From JANNAV01 sp031384695 (GTDB lineage: Bacteria; Pseudomonadota; Alphaproteobacteria; Rhodobacterales; Rhodobacteraceae), in contig JANNAV010000170.1 in assembly GCA_031384695.1 (NCBI GenBank), forward strand, positions 1 to 12,074: a stretch of 12,074 nt of DNA, given 5' to 3'. The translations under genes were made by a program, and so were the position numbers. Below, one piece after another: positions 7,134 through 12,074 of the stretch (its first letter is position 1; every line of letters begins with the position of its first letter). The notes under the pieces were generated by a model. It was not told the DNA's origin. It did not search any database and saw only the letters and a program-made list of their open reading frames with translations.

Positions 7134-8336
7134 CTAGTTGGTCACCGCCACCTGATTGGCCAGCCCGAACACCGAGCCTATCACGCCAAACACGTTGCGG
7201 GTGCCGATCAGCGGGCTTTCGGTGGCATAGATCAGATCGCCGGGGCGGATGCGGAATTCACCGGCGCTGAACAGCCCGTCGGCGCTGGTCAGATCAATGG
7301 TGAAGATGGTGCGCACATGGCGCGGCCCCGAGCCGTCGCGGCGCACCGATTTATCGGCATAGCGGCGCAGGATCAGGATGCCTTGCGCGTTGGCACGGTC
7401 GGCCGACAGACCGCCGATGATGGAAAGCGCATCAAGCGCTGTCAGCCGTTCTTGCGGAAAGCGGTGCTGGGCCTGGGTGCCCGCCGCCCCCAGCGACAGA
7501 AAATAGCGGCCGTCCTGTTCGACGAAAACCCGGTCGCCACCGCGCAGGGTGGTGTTCTGCGCCGTATCGCTCAGCAACCGGTCCAGCGAGATGCCATAGG
7601 TGCGCTCGCCGCGCTGCAGGCGGATCTGCGGGTTGATCAGGCCGGGGGTGGCCCCCCCCGCCTCGGCCAGCACATCCAGCAGCGTCACATCCTGATCGCG
7701 CAGCGGATAGGGGCCGGGCCGCGTCACGCCACCGATCATGCTGACGGTGCTTTGCCGCCCCTCGACCAGTTCCAGTTGCACCTGTGCCGAAGGGGTGACG
7801 TTGAGATAGCCCTTCTCGATGGCGGCGCGCGCCGCGTCGGGCGACATGCCGCTGATCTTGATCTGGCCGATATAGGGCAGAAACACCGCGCCGGTCGACG
7901 ACACCCGGTTGGCCGGCAGGCTGACAAAGCGCTGGCCGGGGGCGGTCAGCAGGCTGTTGTCCTCGGTGTTCCACAGCGTCACCGCCACGGTATCGCCGGG
8001 GGCGATGATGCGGCTGTTGGGCTGATCCACCCGGCGGAGCCAATCCATGCCATGCTCGCCCACCAAGGGCCAGTTGGCATAGCGGGTCAGGCTGTCGCGG
8101 GTGATCGGCTCCACCGCGAATTCCGACGGCAGGGCGGGCTGGCCGTCAAGCGGCGCATTGGCGGTGGTGGTCTCAACCGTGTCTTCGCTGTGGGCCAGCA
8201 CTTCGCGTTGCAACCCCGCGCCGCGCGGCAGGGTGCCACAAGCGGCCAGCATGAGGGCCGAGCCAAGCAACAGGACGGTCAGCAGCCCGCTCGCGGTGAT
8301 TTTCGCGTGCCCGCTTGGGGCAAGGTTGATTGGCAC
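7134..8336 (-). CDS. Wza/KpsD-type outer-membrane polysaccharide export lipoprotein, 400 aa
   Basis: Forms, in its family, the outer-membrane channel (OPX/OMA protein) through which capsule or exopolysaccharide leaves the cell. The N terminus is a lipoprotein signal: hydrophobic residues 14-29 and lipobox L-A-A-C with the lipidated Cys at 33. Residues about 107-190 are the Poly_export domain (NSRIIAPGDTVAVTLW, then the TGAVFLPYIGQIKISG segment at 148-163). Two SLBB-like units follow: about 196-260 (GGVTRPGPYPL, then LLDVLAEAGG) and about 285-375 (LTALDALSIIGGL, then FRIRPGDLIYA). The C-terminal VFGVIGSVFGLANQVA could be the amphipathic helix that spans the outer membrane in Wza. The start is GTG at 8336; no ATG occurs before the signal peptide and an in-frame TAA closes the frame upstream. 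The usual tyrosine-kinase/copolymerase partner is not in the window. Two sulfotransferase genes follow downstream. Confidence 0.9.
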   Translation of the reverse strand: MPINLAPSGHAKITASGLLTVLLLGSALMLAACGTLPRGAGLQREVLAHSEDTVETTTANAPLDGQPALPSEFAVEPITRDSLTRYANWPLVGEHGMDWLRRVDQPNSRIIAPGDTVAVTLWNTEDNSLLTAPGQRFVSLPANRVSSTGAVFLPYIGQIKISGMSPDAARAAIEKGYLNVTPSAQVQLELVEGRQSTVSMIGGVTRPGPYPLRDQDVTLLDVLAEAGGATPGLINPQIRLQRGERTYGISLDRLLSDTAQNTTLRGGDRVFVEQDGRYFLSLGAAGTQAQHRFPQERLTALDALSIIGGLSADRANAQGILILRRYADKSVRRDGSGPRHVRTIFTIDLTSADGLFSAGEFRIRPGDLIYATESPLIGTRNVFGVIGSVFGLANQVAVTN

Positions 8337-8477
8337 AGCAGCAGGCCCCCGAGATTTACCGCCCCGGCCCCCCCGGACAGAGATTTATCCCTCTTTATCG
8401 GCAGTTTCCCAGCAGCGGAACCTCTGTTATCGCGGATCGGCAAGAAAGTGGTGGATAGACGGCTGCGGCCTGCCCCA

Positions 8478-8496
8478 AGGTTTCGCCGCGAAACCT
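8478..8496. promoter_or_regulatory. Candidate parS palindrome at the parB stop
   Basis: AGGTTTCGCCGCGAAACCT is a perfect inverted repeat with 8-bp arms and a 3-bp centre (CCG at 8486-8488), overlapping the parB stop codon. The same GGTTTCG-N3-CGAAACC core recurs inside parB at 9513-9529 and, degenerate, upstream of parA at 11114-11130. Clustering of a repeated palindrome around parAB is what centromere sites look like. It could also fold as an RNA hairpin, but no T tract follows on either strand. Confidence 0.6.
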
Positions 8497-9589
8497 AAAA
8501 CTTCGCCAGCAACTGGCGCAACTGGTCCATCAAAAGATCGGTCATCTCGCCATTCACCACCGTGCCGCGCAGCCGGATCGAATAGCCATCCTCGTGCTGC
8601 ACCCGCTCCATCGTCACCCCGTTGGCCAGCGCATAGGCCGGGCTGGCGGGCTTGGTGGATTGCACCTTCGGCCGCCCGCCGCGCCCCGCACTGCGCTCCA
8701 CCGTCTCGGCCCTCGCGATAATCGGCTCCATCAAGGCCCATTCCGGCGCCGGGCCGCTGCGGGTGGTACGGATCAGCGCATGGCGCAATTGCGGCGCAAA
8801 GCCCACGCGCAGCGCATAGGCCAGCCGCAAACCGTTGCGCTCCGACAGATCGGTGGGATAGTTCAGCATATCGCCCAACTCTTCATGCACCAGCGCAAAG
8901 CTGCGGATCTTGGAGCGTTTGGCGCGCGACGCGGCGGCAAAAATAGTCTCTATCGCGGCTTCAGTGTCGATAAAGGCGCCCAACTCGGCGGCCACCACCG
9001 CGATCCGGCCGCGCTCGTAGGGCGAGATCTGCGCCCTGAGCTCGTTCTCCTCGACCATGGCGGTATAGATCGCACCGGCCTCGTAAGGCGCGCGGATGAT
9101 TGCCTTGACGGTGCTGAAACCCGGGCTTTCGGCCTGCAATTCCAGCAGCACCGTCATCCGCCGCCAGCCCGACACCAGCCCATAGCGGCCAGCCGCAAGG
9201 GCCACCACCTCGACCGGCAGGCGCAAGCCGTGGGCGCGGATCGAGGCTTTCAACTCGTCCAGTTCAACCGCTTCGGCCACCATGCGGTCGCGCACCAGAT
9301 GATCAAGCTCGATCACCTCCAGCGGCAACTCGCTGATCACCCGGCCCTCCTGCAGGGCGGCGCGCCAGGCCTCGGCATCCGCACTGTTGCGGGCAATGGC
9401 GTGGCGGGTTGCCGGGTCCAGCGGCAGGGTGGCGCGCGCCGCCTCGCCAACGATCTGGCCGATGGGGGCGATCTGGCCGATGGGGGCGGCAAGGCCAATG
9501 CGGTCGGCCGCGGGTTTCGCGGCGAAACCGGCTTCCATCGCGGCCAGCACCTCTGCCCCCGGCGCTTCAAGCCGTCTGCGTTTCGCCAT
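8495..9589 (-). CDS. parB: ParB-like plasmid partition protein, 364 aa
   Basis: Centromere-binding partner of the adjacent ParA. The ParB/RepB N-terminal nuclease-like domain runs over about residues 88-190: VIELDHLVRDRM, then GLRLPVEVV (121-129) with GLVSGWRRMTVLLEL (137-151), and the second box ENELRAQISPYERG (181-194). A helix-turn-helix region probably follows (about 205-260). The short conserved C-terminal segment may mediate dimerisation. The chosen ATG (MAKRRRLEAPG) is preceded by GGCGGGA with good spacing and overlaps the parA 3' end by 23 bp, implying translational coupling. An ATG at 9616 (nine codons longer) is the alternative. Odd points: residues 36-45 hold a duplicated P-I-G-Q-I-A encoded by an exact 18-bp repeat, and a parS-like palindrome lies inside the coding region. 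Its long N-terminal tail resembles RepB/ParB of rhodobacterial replicons more than chromosomal ParB. Confidence 0.87.
   Translation of the reverse strand: MAKRRRLEAPGAEVLAAMEAGFAAKPAADRIGLAAPIGQIAPIGQIVGEAARATLPLDPATRHAIARNSADAEAWRAALQEGRVISELPLEVIELDHLVRDRMVAEAVELDELKASIRAHGLRLPVEVVALAAGRYGLVSGWRRMTVLLELQAESPGFSTVKAIIRAPYEAGAIYTAMVEENELRAQISPYERGRIAVVAAELGAFIDTEAAIETIFAAASRAKRSKIRSFALVHEELGDMLNYPTDLSERNGLRLAYALRVGFAPQLRHALIRTTRSGPAPEWALMEPIIARAETVERSAGRGGRPKVQSTKPASPAYALANGVTMERVQHEDGYSIRLRGTVVNGEMTDLLMDQLRQLLAKF
9451..9486 (-). repeat. Exact 18-bp tandem duplication in parB
   Basis: CGATCTGGCCGATGGGGG occurs at 9451-9468 and again at 9469-9486 with no mismatch. On the coding strand it doubles a six-residue block, giving A-P-I-G-Q-I twice (ParB residues 35-46). 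It lies in the disordered N-terminal tail, not in the conserved domain. Confidence 0.92.
9513..9529. promoter_or_regulatory. Candidate parS palindrome inside parB
   Basis: GGTTTCGCGGCGAAACC has perfect 7-bp arms and a CGG centre. It is identical to the core of the site at the parB stop, with the centre on the opposite strand. It encodes G-F-A-A-K near the N terminus of ParB. Sites inside partition genes are known for some plasmid families, so a coding location does not exclude function. Confidence 0.55.
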
Positions 9590-10970
9590 CTGTCCCGCCT
9601 TTCGCCATTTGCGCATCCCGCCACCACGCGCCGATCAGCAGTTGTTTGAACTCCGCATAGGTGCGGTCAAACGCCTCGCGGCCGCGCAGATAGGTATCGC
9701 GGTTGAACTCGCGGTAATCCGCCTCGTAGATGCCGTTCACCTGCTCGCCCGCCTGCCCCACCAGTGCGGTGAATTCCTGCCGGTAAGTGTTCATGAAATC
9801 GCCGAAATAGGCTTGAATCACATTGGCCAGATCGGTTTGCTGGCCCGCATCAAAGCGGGTGATGATGGCGCGCACCACATCCCATTCGAACTTGATCTCG
9901 CCCAGACCAAGCGCGCGGCGCTGGCTGTTTTCGCCGTCTTCGATACTGGCAAAGGTGGTGTGGAGCATATCGAAAAACCGGCCCGTGCTGTCAAATTCCA
10001 GAAACGACGCGCCAAGCGGCACCAGCAGAATATCGGCGGCCGACAGTGAATTAATCGTGAGATAGCCGAGCGCCGGGGGGGTATCGAGGAACACGATGTC
10101 ATAGCGCTGCAAGATGCCCGACCCGGTCAGGTAATTGCCAAGCGCATCCCACAACTGCCAACTGCGCAGGCCCATGCGCCAGACCGGAATCTGAAACTCG
10201 GCCCAGTAAAGATTAAGCTGGGCGCCGATCAGATCGATATTCGGCCAATGGGTTTTCTGGATCAGATCGGCCGGATCAGTCTCTAATGCGGCGATTAGTG
10301 TCTCATCCAGCGGTGCGGCAGGCTGGCCCGCTGCCACCCGCAGCCGGTTTTCCGCCTGCAGTGCGCGGGCGTAATCGGCGGCGATCAGCGGGAACACGGT
10401 TTGCCATTCGTCGGCCACCGCGCCGCCCAGGATCGAGGTCATCGAGGCCTGACTGTCCATATCGATCACCAGAACCTTGTAGCCGTCGAGGGCCGCCGCC
10501 ATCGCCAGATGCGCGCAGGTGGTGGTCTTGCCCGAGCCGCCCTTGAAGTTGGCCACAGCGCAAATCTTGGCGGGCAGGCCATCGGGGCGGTAGGGCTTGT
10601 ATTCCTTGGCGGCCGAGCCGCCGGCGGCGAAGTGATCGCGCAGGGCCAGCACCTCTTCAAGGCTGAACCACTTCGCGCCCGCCTCGCCTTCGCCCTGTGG
10701 CAGGGCCGGATTGGCGCGCAGCACCCGGCGCAGATGCGCGGGGGCCACCGGAATCAGGTATTTGGTGATCTCCCAGATCGAGAATTTGCGCAGCCGCTTC
10801 TTGCCATCGGGGGCATAGCCGCGCTTGGCCAGATCATCGCGGCCTTTGGCGCAAAACGCCGCCGCCTTGGCAAAGCGGGTGGTATCGACCATCGGCCCCA
10901 GCCTGGCGGCAGCCCGGGCAGGATCGATGTTGTGGTAGGGCGGCGGCGCGGGATCGGTTTTTTTGCTCAT
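9567..10970 (-). CDS. parA: ParA-family partition ATPase with N-terminal DNA-binding extension, 467 aa
   Basis: Plasmid-segregation ATPase (type Ia ParA/SopA/RepA-like). The deviant Walker A box is VANFKGGSGKTTT (residues 139-151). The A' motif is VLVIDMDSQASMTSILG (166-182) and Walker B is DIVFLDTPP (291-299), followed by the D-I-L-L-V-P-L stretch. The first about 130 residues are an extension: FSIWEITKYLI...HLRRVLR (63-84), then W-F-S-L-E-E-V-L-A-L-R-D (101-112), resembling the MerR/HTH-like region type Ia ParA proteins use to repress their own operon. The ATG at 10970 is preceded only by a weak GTGAG. The 3' end overlaps parB by 23 bp, so the two form one operon. The length fits ParA of rhodobacterial plasmids rather than the roughly 260-residue chromosomal type. 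Confidence 0.93.
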   Translation of the reverse strand: MSKKTDPAPPPYHNIDPARAAARLGPMVDTTRFAKAAAFCAKGRDDLAKRGYAPDGKKRLRKFSIWEITKYLIPVAPAHLRRVLRANPALPQGEGEAGAKWFSLEEVLALRDHFAAGGSAAKEYKPYRPDGLPAKICAVANFKGGSGKTTTCAHLAMAAALDGYKVLVIDMDSQASMTSILGGAVADEWQTVFPLIAADYARALQAENRLRVAAGQPAAPLDETLIAALETDPADLIQKTHWPNIDLIGAQLNLYWAEFQIPVWRMGLRSWQLWDALGNYLTGSGILQRYDIVFLDTPPALGYLTINSLSAADILLVPLGASFLEFDSTGRFFDMLHTTFASIEDGENSQRRALGLGEIKFEWDVVRAIITRFDAGQQTDLANVIQAYFGDFMNTYRQEFTALVGQAGEQVNGIYEADYREFNRDTYLRGREAFDRTYAEFKQLLIGAWWRDAQMAKGGTDGETQTA

Positions 10971-11035
10971 GTCTCACGATTTTGCAGCACTTTTTACGTC
11001 GTGCCTGCTTTGAACGCATTTTGCACCATGTGCGG

Positions 11036-11061
11036 TAGTTTGGTGCTTGTCACACAAACTA
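11036..11061. promoter_or_regulatory. Inverted repeat upstream of parA, candidate operator
   Basis: TAGTTTG (11036-11042) and CAAACTA (11055-11061) are perfect inverted arms separated by 12 bp. They are flanked on the left by GCACCATGTGC (11023-11033). The dyad sits about 65-90 bp before the parA ATG, where an autoregulatory operator or replication-control site would be expected. Confidence 0.35.
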
Positions 11062-11113
11062 TGGCACATCAGCGGGGGTTTTCAAAGCATTTCGCCGGGT
11101 TTGACGCGGTTCC

Positions 11114-11130
11114 GGTTTTGCCGCGAAACA
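11114..11130. promoter_or_regulatory. Degenerate third parS-like site
   Basis: GGTTTTGCCGCGAAACA matches the core at the parB stop at 15 of 17 positions with the same CCG centre. The two changes damage the symmetry of the left arm and the last base, so it is weaker than the two perfect copies. Confidence 0.35.
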
Positions 11131-11237
11131 TGAGTCGGCGATATACCGCAGCCGCGTGCTTCGGTGGCGCGGGTCGGGCGCGGTCAATCAACCGGGGTCC
11201 GCATCACAGCTTGGGCAGCAGATATGCCCCAGCGCCG

Positions 11238-11246
11238 TGCTATAAT
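11238..11246 (+). promoter_or_regulatory. Extended -10 promoter of the heme peroxidase gene
   Basis: TGCTATAAT is a full TGn extended -10 with a perfect TATAAT hexamer, rare by chance in such GC-rich DNA. No TTGACA-like -35 sits at the right spacing (TTGGGC at 11211 would leave 24 bp). Initiation would fall near 11253, giving a very short leader that begins at the Shine-Dalgarno. Confidence 0.55.
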
Positions 11247-11252
11247 CAAATC

Positions 11253-11259
11253 GGGGGAA
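11253..11259 (+). promoter_or_regulatory. Ribosome binding site of the heme peroxidase gene
   Basis: GGGGGAA ends 7 bp before the ATG at 11267 and decides that start. An ATG at 11259 opens only Met-Ile-Arg-stop, its TGA overlapping the real ATG (ATGA). Confidence 0.6.
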
Positions 11260-11266
11260 TGATTCG

Positions 11267-12074
11267 ATGACCCGACAGCATGGCGGAGCAATTCGGGCAG
11301 TCAGGCACCCTGATGATGGGGAGGATGGCGTCCGGTTCGCCGTGATTTCGGCGAAAAGGGGTACGATCCGGGGGGAATTCGCGGGTGATCGGCGTGATCT
11401 GTTCACGCTTGACGCGACAAACATCGGGATCCTGATCGATAATGTCGGCGATATGGTGATCGATGACGCAGGCGATGCGGCCAGACAGCTATCGCCTGAT
11501 CAGGCGGCCGTTTTGTTCCAGCCCTACAATCCTTTTGTGTCCGGCCTGGCTGCTGCAAACCACGACGGCCACCTGCTGGAGGAACTCGGGGCGCTGCTGG
11601 CCTATGCCCCGAACAGCGCCCCGCAACCTGATTCGACCCTTCCGGCGGCCTATACCTACCTCGGCCAGTTCATCGCCCATGACGTGTCGCGCATGGTCAT
11701 CTGCCAGAATGATGATGAGTTCAATTTCCGCACGCCGAGGCTCGACCTCGACAGCCTGTTCGGCGCGATTGATGCCAAGGATAAAAACCCGGCCAACTCG
11801 GTAGAGTTCCGCGGCGGTCTGGGGCTGGGCCTGACGGCGGGTGCGCCCTGCAACCGCAAGGATCTGCCGCGATCCGCCTCGGGCGAGCCGCAGATCGCCG
11901 ACGCCCGCAACGACGCCAATCTGGCCGTGGCCCAGTTCACGGTGATGATGACGCGCTTTTACTGGAAGATGCTGGCGTGCCATGGCCACGCGGCGGATGC
12001 GCAGCGCGCGACGAAACAGCATTTCCAGCACGTCGTGCTGTATGACTATCTGCGCCAGATCATCGATCCGGCTG
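11267..12074 (+). CDS. Animal-type heme peroxidase family protein, 3' end outside window
   Basis: The frame is open from ATG 11267 to the right edge (269 codons seen) and reads as the An_peroxidase (peroxidase-cyclooxygenase) superfamily. Family landmarks in order: YTYLGQFIAHDVS (129-141) carries the distal His at 138; TPRLDLDSLFG (156-166) matches the calcium-loop region (Thr156, Asp160); DLPR (199-202) follows; ADARNDANLAVAQ (211-223) carries the catalytic Arg at 214; then FTVMMTRFYWKML (224-236) and HFQHVVLYDYL (252-262). The proximal His should lie beyond the window. Two positions are unusual: the Asp before the distal His and the Glu three after the Arg, which form ester bonds to heme in mammalian peroxidases, are Ala137 and Ala217. 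The first about 85 residues match nothing I know. No N-terminal signal peptide is seen; family members in this group may be secreted by a C-terminal type I signal, which cannot be checked here. It is transcribed away from parA. Confidence 0.82.
   Translation, partial: MTRQHGGAIRAVRHPDDGEDGVRFAVISAKRGTIRGEFAGDRRDLFTLDATNIGILIDNVGDMVIDDAGDAARQLSPDQAAVLFQPYNPFVSGLAAANHDGHLLEELGALLAYAPNSAPQPDSTLPAAYTYLGQFIAHDVSRMVICQNDDEFNFRTPRLDLDSLFGAIDAKDKNPANSVEFRGGLGLGLTAGAPCNRKDLPRSASGEPQIADARNDANLAVAQFTVMMTRFYWKMLACHGHAADAQRATKQHFQHVVLYDYLRQIIDPA

Larger units (their letters stand above)
10971..11266. promoter_or_regulatory. Divergent intergenic region, parA / heme peroxidase
   Basis: This 296-bp stretch holds no convincing gene. 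It is visibly more A/T-rich near parA. It contains a dyad at 11036-11061, a direct repeat ATTTTGCA at 10979-10986 and 11018-11025, a short GCAC-CAT-GTGC palindrome at 11023-11033, a degenerate parS-like site at 11114-11130 and a rightward extended -10 at 11238-11246. ParA-type partition operons normally repress themselves from such an operator, so the parA-proximal dyads are the likely place (inference). Confidence 0.5.

Noticed and set aside
8449..8457. DnaA-box-like GGTGGATAG (CTATCCACC on the minus strand)
   Set aside because: It differs from TTATCCACA at both ends and is single, with no cluster or A/T-rich unwinding region next to it.
6834..8498. 554-codon plus-strand open frame opposite the exporter and the 467-aa sulfotransferase
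   Set aside because: It is antisense to two genes with clear motifs, rich in Gln/Arg/Gly/His as expected from a shadow frame of GC-rich DNA, and translates the CCAGCC array. No domain is recognisable.
8594..9649. 351-codon plus-strand frame opposite parB
   Set aside because: The minus strand carries the ParB boxes; the plus frame is a motif-free shadow.
10401..11270. 289-codon plus-strand frame opposite parA and across the intergenic region
   Set aside because: Antisense to the ParA Walker motifs and to the N-terminal extension. The part past 10971 crosses regulatory dyads and has no good start.
11346..11356. TTTCG-G-CGAAA palindrome as a fourth parS site
   Set aside because: The arms are only 5 bp and the centre is 1 bp instead of 3. 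It lies in the peroxidase coding region and is explicable by chance.

Overview
The window looks like part of an extrachromosomal replicon (plasmid or chromid) of a GC-rich alphaproteobacterium, most likely of the Rhodobacterales. This rests on three things: strongly G/C-biased third codon positions in every gene; a parA-parB pair whose ParA has a long N-terminal DNA-binding extension, as in plasmid partition systems of that order; and a cargo of exopolysaccharide, sulfotransferase and type I-secreted genes of a kind often carried on such replicons. The taxonomic assignment is inference, since no marker gene is present.

Layout. Bases 1-942 (+) hold the 3' end of a secreted DUF4214/RTX-type protein. 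Bases 1140-4493 (+) encode a 1117-residue GT-B glycosyltransferase-like protein with several extra regions. It meets a five-gene minus-strand block head-on at about 4500. In transcription order (right to left) that block is parA (10970-9567), parB (9589-8495, overlapping parA), a Wza-type outer-membrane polysaccharide export lipoprotein (8336-7134), a 467-residue sulfotransferase (6988-5585) and a 317-residue sulfotransferase (5467-4514). A 296-bp intergenic region (10971-11266) with dyads, and a perfect extended -10 box facing right, separates parA from a divergent animal-type heme peroxidase gene that runs off the right edge.

How the genes fit together. Exporter, two sulfotransferases and the large glycosyltransferase-like protein suggest a locus for a sulfated or otherwise decorated surface glycan. 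The DUF4214 protein could be a secreted surface partner. parAB would keep the replicon in the population. A 17-19-bp palindrome lies at both ends of parB, with a degenerate third copy between parA and the peroxidase; these are the best candidates for the parS centromere. No replication initiator is visible.

Most unusual signals: (1) the parS-like palindromes; (2) short in-register tandem duplications (12-19 bp units) at many unrelated places, several of them in inter-domain linkers; (3) one of these at the start of the 467-residue sulfotransferase gene, where an extra base puts the Shine-Dalgarno-associated ATG out of frame and creates both an overlapping 14-codon leader and a new ATG; (4) a heme peroxidase in which both carboxylates that normally bind heme covalently appear to be alanine.
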